Source of the DNA: Candidatus Sumerlaeota bacterium
GTDB taxonomy: Bacteria; Sumerlaeota; Sumerlaeia; MWCT01
Assembly: GCA_026398545.1 (NCBI GenBank)
Contig: JAPLSR010000384.1
Coordinates: 1-13,430, forward strand
Direction of reading: 5' to 3'
DNA: 13,430 nucleotides
The notes under the pieces are model-generated. The model was not told where the DNA came from and made no database searches. It saw only the letters and a list, made by a program, of their open reading frames with translations. Below are positions 7,126 through 13,430 of this stretch, piece by piece (position 1 is the stretch's first letter; every line of letters begins with the position of its first letter). The translations under genes were made by a program, and so were the position numbers.

Positions 7126-8088
7126 TCAGGATTTGTTTTTATCCTTAAAAACATTCATCCTGTAAAAAACCCTCCCCTCCACCTCCTCCGCTATTATGGA
7201 TTTTTCCCTGAGGAGTTCTGCAAGATATTTCTCAGACCTGTCACGGGTGATTTGCAGACCTTCCTGAATGTCCTCAACGGAACATGGATGACGCCCGATT
7301 ATGGCAAGGACATCAGACCTTTGTGAGGTCTTTTGATGGATTGTATGCCTTTTACGATACTCGGCGATTACCTCTGCACCCGCGAGTTCAGCCAGTTTTT
7401 TTAATCTCTCCAGCGGGACAGCCCGGACAGACTTATCAGCCGGAGGACGGGCGACGGTATTAATCTGGATTCTATCCGGGCGGATGTCTTTCATCAGGGA
7501 GGCGATTTTTAATACCTCCGTCTCTGAATCATTCACACCCCGGACAAGAAAGACCTCCAGCCAGATTTTGCCCGGATATTCTTTTCTGAAAAGGTTCAGC
7601 CCCTTCAACATCTTTTCAAAGTTGACGCCAGTGTGGGGGCGGTTGATTTTTTGAAACATCTCTTCATCCCCGGCATCGAGAGATGGAAGCACGACATCAG
7701 CGCCGGATAGCGCACGCCGCACCTCCGGCATCCATAAAAGTGAGCCGTTTGTAATGACGGCAATCGGAATGGGCGTTATCTTCTTGATACCTGAGATAAT
7801 ATTCCCAATACGGGAATGAAGAGTGGGTTCGCCGGAGCCGGAGAAGGTGATAAAATCCGGGGCGGGCGACTCTTCCAGCTTTGCCCGAATCTCCTCTAAG
7901 ACGTCGGAGGCGGGTGAATACTCCTTCCGCAAGATGGATTTTTCCGTCGTCCTCCCGAGCTGACAATAGACACAATCATAGGAACAGGTTTTGAAGGGGG
8001 TGATATCGACCCCGAGGGAGCGTCCGAGCCTCCTTGAAGGCACAGGACCGAAGATGTGTTTATATTCCTTCACTTCCGGGCATATCAA
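7126..8088 (-). CDS. Radical SAM protein (COG0731-like) with C-terminal winged-helix-like domain
   Basis: A 320-residue radical SAM enzyme. C35-x3-C39-x2-C42 (CSYDCVYC) binds the 4Fe-4S cluster, preceded by the characteristic F13-G-P-V-P-S-R-R-L-G-R-S-L-G. G84-S-G-E-P-T-L is the SAM-binding GGE-like motif, and T113-N-G-S lies on the next strand. The barrel ends near 245; residues about 257-310 look like a small winged-helix domain (SDVLAIIGRHPCSVEDI...). The family is related to wyosine-forming Fe-S oxidoreductases, but no substrate is established for bacterial members of this shape. The start is taken as TTG at 8088, whose last two bases overlap the TGA of the FmdB gene (TTGA), suggesting translational coupling; no clear ribosome site is seen, and a GTG at 8073 is an alternative. 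A SAM enzyme next to Thi4 and FmdB is suggestive but unproven as a pathway link. Confidence 0.88.
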   Translation of the reverse strand: MICPEVKEYKHIFGPVPSRRLGRSLGVDITPFKTCSYDCVYCQLGRTTEKSILRKEYSPASDVLEEIRAKLEESPAPDFITFSGSGEPTLHSRIGNIISGIKKITPIPIAVITNGSLLWMPEVRRALSGADVVLPSLDAGDEEMFQKINRPHTGVNFEKMLKGLNLFRKEYPGKIWLEVFLVRGVNDSETEVLKIASLMKDIRPDRIQINTVARPPADKSVRAVPLERLKKLAELAGAEVIAEYRKRHTIHQKTSQRSDVLAIIGRHPCSVEDIQEGLQITRDRSEKYLAELLREKSIIAEEVEGRVFYRMNVFKDKNKS

Positions 8089-8351
8089 TCTGAGGATTTT
8101 TTCTCGGCAGGAGCTTCCGTTTTCTTTTCAGAAGGCTTCTCCTCCTCCCCCGTTGGCTCTTTGGATTTCTTTCTGGCGTAATCTGTTATATAGAATCCGC
8201 TACCTTTAAAGATGAGACCTGCACCCTTGCTGATGAGACGGTGTACCCTGCCTCCGCATTTTGGACAAACCGTTATGGGTTTTGCCTTCACTGACTGGAG
8301 TTCCTCGAAATGATAATTGCAGTCATCACATACATATTCATACGTCGGCAT
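8085..8351 (-). CDS. FmdB-family zinc ribbon protein
   Basis: An 88-residue small protein that starts with the FmdB signature MPTYEYVCDDC. Two CxxC pairs (C8/C11 and C29/C32) would bind one zinc or iron ion. The region S41-K-G-A-G-L-I-F-K-G-S-G-F-Y-I-T-D-Y also matches the family. The tail (about 61-88) is low-complexity Lys/Glu/Ser, probably disordered. The family was named from a formamidase/amidase regulator, but the molecular function of most members is unknown. ATG start with GGGAGGG inside the final codons of thi4, one base after its stop, so the two are cotranscribed. Its stop overlaps the start of the radical SAM gene. Confidence 0.93.
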   Translation of the reverse strand: MPTYEYVCDDCNYHFEELQSVKAKPITVCPKCGGRVHRLISKGAGLIFKGSGFYITDYARKKSKEPTGEEEKPSEKKTEAPAEKKSSD

Positions 8352-8352
8352 A

Positions 8353-9147
8353 TCAGCCCTCCCGCACGACTGATGTTTTGATATGGTTCAGAATCAGGGA
8401 AGCCGCCTTTTTTCCGGAAAGAAGCATCCCGCCAAAGATGGGTCCCATCCTGGGTCCACCGAAAGCCGCGCAAACTGACATGCCTGACACATATAGCCCG
8501 CTATAGACCTCGCCGGTATGCTCCTCCACAAATCGCTCCCCCGCTGGCGCATCCATCGCCCCCTCGCCCATCATCTGACCTGTCGGGGAAAATATACGAT
8601 ATCCGTGTTTTTTCAAAAAGTTGACAACCACTGCATCATGTCCGGTGGCATCCAGAACCACCTTCGCCTTGAGCGTTATGGGGTCAACATGCAACTGTCC
8701 CACAATGGTGGTGCGGTTTACAACAAGACCCGTGACACGCTGGTCAGTCACACAGACATCCTCCGCACACAGAAGATTGAAAATCCGCACTCCAGCCTGA
8801 ATGGCTTTTAGCGTGAGCGCCGATGCCAGCTCCAGGGCATCAATGCAGTAAAGCCCTTCCTGTCCGGTCTTTTTGATGCGCACGCCGATTTCGCGGACAA
8901 TCTCCAGCGCACCTTCCTGGATGACGATTTCATTCATGCACATCCCGCCGCCCCAGATGCCGCCGCCTGGCGAGAGATTTTTCTCCACAATAACGGTTTT
9001 CATGCCTTCTCTTGCAAGATAGTAACCCGCCAGCAGACCGGAAGGTCCCGCACCCGCAATCAAAACATCGCTCCGGACGGAATCGAGAAGTTTCGCCTGA
9101 TAAGATTTGATAATTTCAATGGTTATATGGGTTTCGTCGAAATTCAT
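8353..9147 (-). CDS. thi4: Thiazole synthase Thi4, His-type (probably sulfide-dependent)
   Basis: A 264-residue Thi4-family protein, which makes the adenylated thiazole precursor of thiamin from NAD, glycine and a sulfur source. The ATG at 9147 is chosen because the frame upstream only overlaps anmK, and 264 residues fits archaeal-type Thi4. The NAD-binding fold is marked by G32-A-G-P-S-G37, E55, and G61-G-G-I-W-G-G-G-M; A167-T-G-H-D-A and the C-terminal G231-P-R-M-G-P-I-F-G-G-M-L-L-S-G-K-K-A are family blocks. Residue 153 is His in L-H-V-D-P, the place where yeast and plant enzymes have the sacrificed Cys (C-M-D-P). As in Methanocaldococcus Thi4, this points to a multi-turnover enzyme using free sulfide and iron. 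It lies 13 bases after anmK, with a weak AGGTTGG ribosome site. No TPP riboswitch is seen in that short gap, so any thiamin control must act elsewhere. Confidence 0.93.
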   Translation of the reverse strand: MNFDETHITIEIIKSYQAKLLDSVRSDVLIAGAGPSGLLAGYYLAREGMKTVIVEKNLSPGGGIWGGGMCMNEIVIQEGALEIVREIGVRIKKTGQEGLYCIDALELASALTLKAIQAGVRIFNLLCAEDVCVTDQRVTGLVVNRTTIVGQLHVDPITLKAKVVLDATGHDAVVVNFLKKHGYRIFSPTGQMMGEGAMDAPAGERFVEEHTGEVYSGLYVSGMSVCAAFGGPRMGPIFGGMLLSGKKAASLILNHIKTSVVREG

Positions 9148-9160
9148 TTTTCCAACCTGT

Positions 9161-10363
9161 TCAGGGATAATAGATTTTGCCGAGTGTGACGGGCTTTCTG
9201 GCGCCGGTTGCGGCTGTGATATTTCCCGGTCTTCCCAGCACACACAAAAGTCCAAGTAGTGCGAACCCTATTGCCTCCTTGGCTATGCTGTTGATACCAA
9301 GGGATTCATGGGTCAAGACCTTTACATCTGCAGGAAGGCGATTTTTGAGAGCGTTATGGATGAAACGATTCTTTGAACCACCGCCTCCCAGAATCACCTC
9401 CTTCGCCATGCCGTGAGGGAAACAAAATTTCTTATATCCCATAATGATGGACTCCACGGTGAGCATGGTGGCTGTGGCAATAAGGTCATTGGAGGAAAGC
9501 CTGCGTCTTCTCCCCTCTTCAAGAATCTTCATGGCATAATCCTCGCCAAACATCTCACGTCCGGTGGTCTTTGGAGGCTTTTTGGAAAAATAAGGGTTTG
9601 CCATCATGGATTTAAGGAGCGCCTCATTCACGCGCCCAACGCTCGCCCGTTTGCCGTCTCTATCATAATGCTCCCTGCCCCTCGTCAGCGCACTGACAAG
9701 GGCGTCTATGACCATATTGCCAGGTCCTGTGTCAAAGGCGATGATATTGGAAATGCCGCCACCCGCGGGGAGATAAGTGCAGTTGGCAATGCCTCCGATA
9801 TTCTGAACTATGCGGGTCTTGCTCCCATGTGTGAGGAGATAATAATCCGCCGCAACGATGAGAGGTGCGCCCTGACCCCCTGCGGCTATATCGGCGGTGC
9901 GAAAATCACTCACCACGGGAATGCCTGTCATCTGGGCAATCAGTGATGCCTCACCCAGCTGCAATGTGGACGGGGTGTATTTTTTCCTTTCCTTTAACCC
10001 GGGCGGAAGATGATAAGCAGTCTGGCCATGTGAGCCGATAACACTTATGGCATCTTTTGGAAAACCGGAGGATAGAATCAGTTTTTGCGCCGCTCTGGCA
10101 AAAAAGAGACCAATCTTGAAATTCAATTCACACGCAAGTCTGAGGGAACCTGCCCTGTCGCGGAAGAGATTGAAAATTTCCTTCCTGAGGTCTTTCGGAT
10201 ATGGCATGGAGTTGAACTCGAGGAGCTGGTCGTCAAAATGGTCATCCTGGACAATGAACCTGACAAGTGCGGCATCCACGCCGTCCACAGAGGTGCCGGA
10301 CATCAGCCCCACCGCCAGATATGTCTCCCTCCTCGGCGCTAAAAGGGACTCCATCGGTTCCAT
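9161..10363 (-). CDS. anmK: Anhydro-N-acetylmuramic acid kinase
   Basis: AnmK hydrolyses and phosphorylates 1,6-anhydro-MurNAc to MurNAc-6-phosphate in cytoplasmic peptidoglycan recycling. The 400-residue protein has the sugar-kinase fold motifs: M21-S-G-T-S-V-D-G-V-D (phosphate loop), G110-S-H-G-Q-T, L135-Q-L-G-E, D153-F-R-T-A-D-I-A-A-G-G-Q-G-A-P-L, N188-I-G-G-I-A-N, D211-T-G-P-G-N and G326-G-G-G-S-K-N. The ATG at 10363 is preferred to longer forms since GGGGAG ends six bases upstream. It is somewhat longer than E. coli AnmK (about 370), from an N-terminal leader and a short insert near 122-130. It follows the CBM9-like gene by 35 bases and precedes thi4 by 13, so it is clearly within the array. 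No murQ, ampG or nagA is seen nearby; the exported GH3 protein 6 kb away is the only other possible recycling enzyme. Confidence 0.96.
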   Translation of the reverse strand: MEPMESLLAPRRETYLAVGLMSGTSVDGVDAALVRFIVQDDHFDDQLLEFNSMPYPKDLRKEIFNLFRDRAGSLRLACELNFKIGLFFARAAQKLILSSGFPKDAISVIGSHGQTAYHLPPGLKERKKYTPSTLQLGEASLIAQMTGIPVVSDFRTADIAAGGQGAPLIVAADYYLLTHGSKTRIVQNIGGIANCTYLPAGGGISNIIAFDTGPGNMVIDALVSALTRGREHYDRDGKRASVGRVNEALLKSMMANPYFSKKPPKTTGREMFGEDYAMKILEEGRRRRLSSNDLIATATMLTVESIIMGYKKFCFPHGMAKEVILGGGGSKNRFIHNALKNRLPADVKVLTHESLGINSIAKEAIGFALLGLLCVLGRPGNITAATGARKPVTLGKIYYP

Positions 10364-10398
10364 CTGATACTCCCCGAATGCTCTTATGTGATGATGGA

Positions 10399-11463
10399 TT
10401 AATAGATAATGGCAAGTCCCCAACGGGACGGGTCACTTTCCACATAGGAAGCCCCGCTCCATTTGAGGGTGAAGGCACCCTTCCCTGAATCATCGTGTCC
10501 GCCTTCATGCAACACAAGGTCAAACCCAATCATGGTCTGACGTTTGGGTTTCCACCCTCCAAGCTCCCTGAGCGGGATTTCCGCCTCTATAATACGGCCG
10601 GTTTTTGTTTTTGTTGAGGCGATGCGTCCTGCCTTGAGCCTTTTCTCATCTCCACAAATCCACATTTCCGGAGTGGAGCGGTCACCATCGCATTTGATGC
10701 AAATCTGATAATCTCCATTGCCGAGCGAGGTCCTGGTAGTTGGACCGTCAAGTCCAAGGAAGATTTCGAGACTGTCGGCATTTCCCGATTCGGGATGTCC
10801 TGGCGGACTTAAAAGGGATGCCTTATCCGTCCATTGTGTGGCTATATAAAACGCCTCATCTGTCCACCAGAATTGGAAAATCCCGCTTGTGTCATCCTCC
10901 GACCATCCGCCCCCTGCGCCTTTTTTGACAACCTGGGATTCCTTGTTCAGATAGAGGGTGGGGACATCTATCCATTCTGTGAGGCAGCCGTCAATTTTGG
11001 GGGAGGTCAGGCGGAGAGGCATGGGCATCAGACCGATGGAATTTTCAAAACTGCCTTCTTTTTCAAGGTCAACTATGGCGGCAAGTCGTGCCTCCCTGTT
11101 GCCTGCCATAAGTCCGGATGTTGTGGTAAGCTGTTCATCTGGCAGGAGGTTTTGAAATGCAACAGGAGGGATTTCGACCCTTCCGCGCGGGCGAAGTTCC
11201 CAGCGCATCACGCCTGAAAGGGATTTCTCGACCTTATTTTTGATACATGTCTCCACCTTGAAACCATTTGGGTCCTGCCTGCCGCGGATTTGAATATCCA
11301 GAGGGGTGTTGTTCGTGGTGGCATGGAGGGAACTTATGCGAGGATGGAATGACTTTTCACCATACTTTTCCGCCAACGCCGCTTGTTTAGCGGGTATGGT
11401 AATAAAAAAGATGGGAAGGAACAATATGAGATGACGGAAAAGGTATCTCAATATCAAACGCAT
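10399..11463 (-). CDS. Secreted CBM9-like (carbohydrate-binding) domain protein
   Basis: A 354-residue exported protein. Residues 1-31 form a signal peptide, with probable cleavage at AALA/E. Residues about 50-150 look like an Ig-like beta-sandwich domain (V-E-T-C-I-K-N-K...S-G-x-M-R-W-E-L-R-P). From about 153 on comes a CBM9-like domain: K156-I-D-G-C-L-T-E-W opening, F198-W-W-T-D-E-A-F-Y-I-A near the middle, D230-S-L-E-I-F-L-G-L-D, then T288-G-R-I-I-E-A-E-I-P, G313-F-D-L-V-L-H-E and the closing R347-W-G. No catalytic domain is recognisable, so it is likely a binding or accessory protein for extracellular or periplasmic carbohydrate. ATG start with TGGAG eight bases upstream. A strong promoter lies just before it, and anmK follows after 35 bases, hinting at a cell-wall or sugar-related context. 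The ligand is unknown. Confidence 0.8.
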   Translation of the reverse strand: MRLILRYLFRHLILFLPIFFITIPAKQAALAEKYGEKSFHPRISSLHATTNNTPLDIQIRGRQDPNGFKVETCIKNKVEKSLSGVMRWELRPRGRVEIPPVAFQNLLPDEQLTTTSGLMAGNREARLAAIVDLEKEGSFENSIGLMPMPLRLTSPKIDGCLTEWIDVPTLYLNKESQVVKKGAGGGWSEDDTSGIFQFWWTDEAFYIATQWTDKASLLSPPGHPESGNADSLEIFLGLDGPTTRTSLGNGDYQICIKCDGDRSTPEMWICGDEKRLKAGRIASTKTKTGRIIEAEIPLRELGGWKPKRQTMIGFDLVLHEGGHDDSGKGAFTLKWSGASYVESDPSRWGLAIIY

Positions 11464-11499
11464 GTATTATCTCCAGTGATGACAAAAGATTACATTATT

Positions 11500-11529
11500 C
11501 TTATATCCAAGAGTATGAACTGCTGTCAA
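11500..11529 (-). promoter_or_regulatory. Sigma70-like promoter for the CBM9-anmK-thi4-fmdB-radical SAM-lgt unit
   Basis: On the minus strand a perfect TTGACA (11529-11524) is followed after 18 bases by TATAAG (11505-11500), a five-of-six match to the -10 box. Transcription would begin near 11493, leaving a leader of about 30 bases with the TGGAG ribosome site before the ATG at 11463. The -35 lies just past the XdhC stop codon, in the widest gap (68 bases) of the nine-gene array. Confidence 0.65.
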
Positions 11530-11531
11530 TC

Positions 11532-12326
11532 TTAATCCTTTCCACGGAAGCGTTTTGAGCGAAACTGTATCAATTCTGCCGCCACACTCACGGCGATTTC
11601 TTCCGGCATCTGGGCGCCAATGTCAAGCCCGATTGGAGAATGGAGATGGTTGAGTCTGCGTCTGGGGATACCTTCCTTCAGGAATCTTTCCTTAAAGGCG
11701 GCGACCTTGGGGCGACTGCCAAGCATCCCTATGTAACATGCCGGCATCCGAAACGCATGTCTCATGCAGATTTCATCATTTTTATGGGCGCGTGTGCAGA
11801 TTATGATATAGGTATTCTCATCAATCCTCAGCCTTTCAAACGCCTTTTCAAAGGGGGCGTAAATTACGCGTCTTGCAAGGGGAAATCTCTTTGACGATGC
11901 GTATAACTTTCGGTCGTCAACAATGGTAATATTGAAATTGATGGTGGCGAGAATGGAATAGATGGCAAATCCAATATGCCCGCCGCCAAAGATAATTGCA
12001 GGCTCAGGGGGAATAAGAGGTTCAATCAGAACAGTCATACTTCCTCCACACCTCGCGTCCGTGTCCGGGTCTTTTATAGATTTGAAGTCAAAAAAGACAG
12101 TCTGGATTTGGCAGGTTTTCAGGGTGGAAAGGGCGTATTTTCGCACCTGCGCCTCCACAATGCCGCCGCCAATGCTCCCCTTTGTTGCCCCATCAGAAAG
12201 GATGAGCATCTTGGTGCCCAGTTTGCGCGGTGTGGAGCCCTCGCCACTGATGATAGTCGCAACGGCTGCCCGTTCCCCACGCTCCAGGATTTCCGCCATC
12301 TCGCTGTAAATTTCATTAATATTCAT
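11532..12326 (-). CDS. XdhC/CoxI-family protein
   Basis: A 264-residue protein of the XdhC family. The N-terminal domain has V22-A-T-I-I-S-G-E-G-S-T-P-R-K-L-G, G49-S-I-G-G-G-I-V-E and R92-C-G-G-S-M. A Rossmann domain begins at I112-F-G-G-G-H-I-G, and the C-terminal stretch H229-S-P-I-G-L-D-I-G-A-Q-M-P-E-E-I-A-V-S-V-A-A-E-L is the typical ending. Characterised XdhC proteins bind molybdenum cofactor, promote its sulfuration and hand it to xanthine dehydrogenase-like enzymes. No molybdenum hydroxylase or cofactor gene is in the window, so its client is not visible. The ATG lies four bases after the TonB-like gene with only a weak GAGA ribosome site, suggesting translational coupling. Tail positions 256-264 are basic. 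Confidence 0.93.
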   Translation of the reverse strand: MNINEIYSEMAEILERGERAAVATIISGEGSTPRKLGTKMLILSDGATKGSIGGGIVEAQVRKYALSTLKTCQIQTVFFDFKSIKDPDTDARCGGSMTVLIEPLIPPEPAIIFGGGHIGFAIYSILATINFNITIVDDRKLYASSKRFPLARRVIYAPFEKAFERLRIDENTYIIICTRAHKNDEICMRHAFRMPACYIGMLGSRPKVAAFKERFLKEGIPRRRLNHLHSPIGLDIGAQMPEEIAVSVAAELIQFRSKRFRGKD

Positions 12327-12330
12327 ATTC

Positions 12331-13188
12331 TCATTTCAATTCATGGTATTGAAATTCTGTTACGCCTAAGTCATACTGCCCATTCTTTTCAATGATACCG
12401 AAGACAACCTTTATGACTTGTGTATTATCGGGCTCAAGACCGCGTTTTTGCATCTCGTCTTTTTCCAGCGCGGTGAGTTTTTTGACGACGGGATATGGAA
12501 TCTCGAACACCTCAAAAAAACCGCCCCCTTCACGGTTGACAAATGTCTTGTCCCGGACCTGCGCACTGCTCAAAAAACTCTGAGGAGTTCCCTCGCCAAT
12601 ATATTTCTGGGTTATGTGTATATCATACCTCGTGAACACTGCATCTATAATCTTTTCAGGCACGCCAGAGACATCGAAAATACGAACAATGCCCTGCTCC
12701 GCACCGGCAGAATCAAAGCTGGCAGGAAGCCCCTTCTTTTGTGATGAGCGCTTTTCAATCTCTCCCCTGATGCCGTTCAGCGCCCGCCCGATATCCTCAC
12801 TTTCAGAGCCACTCTCCCTCCGGATTTCCGCAAGGTCTCCCTCATATTGATGAGCGGATGGTGAGGGAGAGGGTGAGGTGGTTGACGGATGGGCTGAGCG
12901 GGAGGATGGGGAACCTTTAATGACCTGTTCGTTTTCCTCCAATTTATATGTCGCCCGCGCTGGCGGTGGTGGAGTTGTTGGATGTGTCTCAACTTCGATG
13001 GGTGTCTCAATCACTGGAGGCGCAAGCTGAATGAAAATTTTATCGGGCTGTGGTTTGCCAGCGAGATGCCTGAGAGGCGCGGAGGTGAGTAAGAAGGAAA
13101 AGAGGAGGATATGGAGGAATATGGACAGCAAAAATCCACCTTTCCTTTCCACCCAGGAGGAGCCCCTATTTACGTCCGCCTGTTTCAA
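12331..13188 (-). CDS. TonB-like membrane-anchored protein, unknown C-terminal domain
   Basis: A 285-residue protein with TonB-type layout: a short basic N-terminus, one membrane helix at about 18-36, then a Pro-rich periplasmic linker (about 55-115, with T-P-P-P-P-A and S-P-S-P-S-P). A charged helix follows (about 115-152), then a C-terminal domain (about 165-285). That domain ends with V259-I-K-V-V-F-G-I-I-E-K-N-G-Q-Y-D-L-G-V-T, loosely like the beta strands of TonB C-domains, but the usual YP/G-V-V motifs are missing. I do not recognise the family with confidence; it may link envelope layers or energise transport. Start is taken as TTG at 13188, with GGGAGGGA about ten bases upstream; a GTG at codon 13 is less well placed. 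It follows a TPR-like gene by 40 bases and precedes the XdhC gene by four. Confidence 0.6.
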   Translation of the reverse strand: MKQADVNRGSSWVERKGGFLLSIFLHILLFSFLLTSAPLRHLAGKPQPDKIFIQLAPPVIETPIEVETHPTTPPPPARATYKLEENEQVIKGSPSSRSAHPSTTSPSPSPSAHQYEGDLAEIRRESGSESEDIGRALNGIRGEIEKRSSQKKGLPASFDSAGAEQGIVRIFDVSGVPEKIIDAVFTRYDIHITQKYIGEGTPQSFLSSAQVRDKTFVNREGGGFFEVFEIPYPVVKKLTALEKDEMQKRGLEPDNTQVIKVVFGIIEKNGQYDLGVTEFQYHELK

Positions 13189-13228
13189 TGCAATTATCCC
13201 TCCCGGAAATTTCTGTCCATAAGCCCTG

Positions 13229-13430
13229 TCATTCCTTTCCGAGTATCCTCATAAGTTCTTTTATCTGCGAGTTCAAATCATTTGTATTGGATGAGGCGCT
13301 TTTCGTGGTGGATGGCGATGAAAAATCCGCGCCTTTTGTTGTTTTTTCAAGTTGCGCAAGGTTGCGTTTTTTTATTGCGGCGAGCATCAGTTCTCTTGCC
13401 TTTTCCGCAATAGGTGTATCCGGGTAATTC
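13229..13430 (-). CDS. C-terminal end of a probable TPR-repeat protein (truncated by the window)
   Basis: Read from the right edge on the minus strand, an open frame of 66 codons ends at the TGA at 13231-13229. The visible start N-Y-P-D-T-P-I-A-E-K-A-R-E-L resembles the last helix pair of tetratricopeptide proteins of the YbgF/BamD type (YPDSPYAEKA). It is followed by a Ser/Thr/Asn-rich linker (about 36-51) and a final charged helix (L52-N-S-Q-I-K-E-L-M-R-I-L). Position upstream of a TonB-like gene suggests an envelope or Tol-Pal/Ton-like cluster continuing to the right, but no ExbB/ExbD/TolQ gene can be seen. The frame is intact and other frames on this strand are stopped. Confidence 0.6.
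   Translation of the reverse strand, partial: NYPDTPIAEKARELMLAAIKKRNLAQLEKTTKGADFSSPSTTKSASSNTNDLNSQIKELMRILGKE

Noticed and set aside
9148..9160. TPP riboswitch before thi4
   Set aside because: Only 13 bases separate thi4 from anmK, too few for an aptamer, and no thi-box-like sequence was noticed in the anmK end.
9148..9255. 36-residue N-terminal extension of Thi4 from an upstream start
   Set aside because: It overlaps the AnmK C-terminus in another frame and no Thi4 needs it; the ATG at 9147 gives a normal-length protein.
9413..9946. 177-codon open frame on the plus strand inside anmK
   Set aside because: It is antisense to conserved AnmK motifs and has no family resemblance.
1..13430. 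CRISPR array, defence island, prophage or insertion sequence
   Set aside because: No direct repeats with spacers, transposase, integrase, nuclease-defence pair or terminal inverted repeats were recognised; gene content is housekeeping and envelope-related.

Overview
The window is ordinary chromosomal DNA of roughly balanced base composition. It carries 14 protein genes: 12 complete and one cut at each edge. Genes are tightly packed and most complete ones have a recognisable purine-rich ribosome binding site; several use GTG or TTG starts. A Wzy-type polysaccharide protein, Lgt, a TonB-like anchored protein and an exported NagZ-type glycosidase suggest a Gram-negative-type envelope. The Thi4 protein has His where yeast and plant suicide enzymes have Cys, a form known from sulfide-using, oxygen-poor lifestyles. 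The best guess is an uncultured anaerobic or microaerophilic bacterium; phylum cannot be set from this window. No tRNA, rRNA, IS element, prophage or CRISPR array was seen.

Left part (1-6061), mixed strands: the 3' end of an O-antigen ligase/polymerase-like gene with a TPR tail (+), closed by a hairpin terminator; a stand-alone fructose/nitrogen-type PTS EIIA (+); a convergent exported family 3 glycoside hydrolase of the beta-N-acetylglucosaminidase type (-); then, divergently, a remote thymidylate synthase homologue (+) and rmuC (+).

Right part (6082-13430), all on the minus strand: nine closely spaced genes, read from the right edge leftwards: the tail of a TPR-like protein, a TonB-like membrane-anchored protein, an XdhC-family protein, a secreted CBM9-like protein, anmK, thi4, an FmdB-type zinc ribbon, a radical SAM protein and lgt. 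Junctions range from a 4-base overlap to 68 bases. A good sigma70-like promoter in the widest gap (11500-11529) suggests that the CBM9-to-lgt genes form their own transcription unit, with or without read-through from upstream.

Functionally the array mixes cell-wall recycling (AnmK), thiamin thiazole synthesis (Thi4), envelope lipoprotein maturation (Lgt), and less defined genes (FmdB, radical SAM, XdhC, CBM9, TonB-like). The GH3 enzyme could supply amino sugars from peptidoglycan to AnmK. I see no clear new defence or mobile system. The most distinctive items are the divergent thymidylate synthase homologue, the His-type Thi4 in an unusual operon, and the orphan XdhC and EIIA genes.
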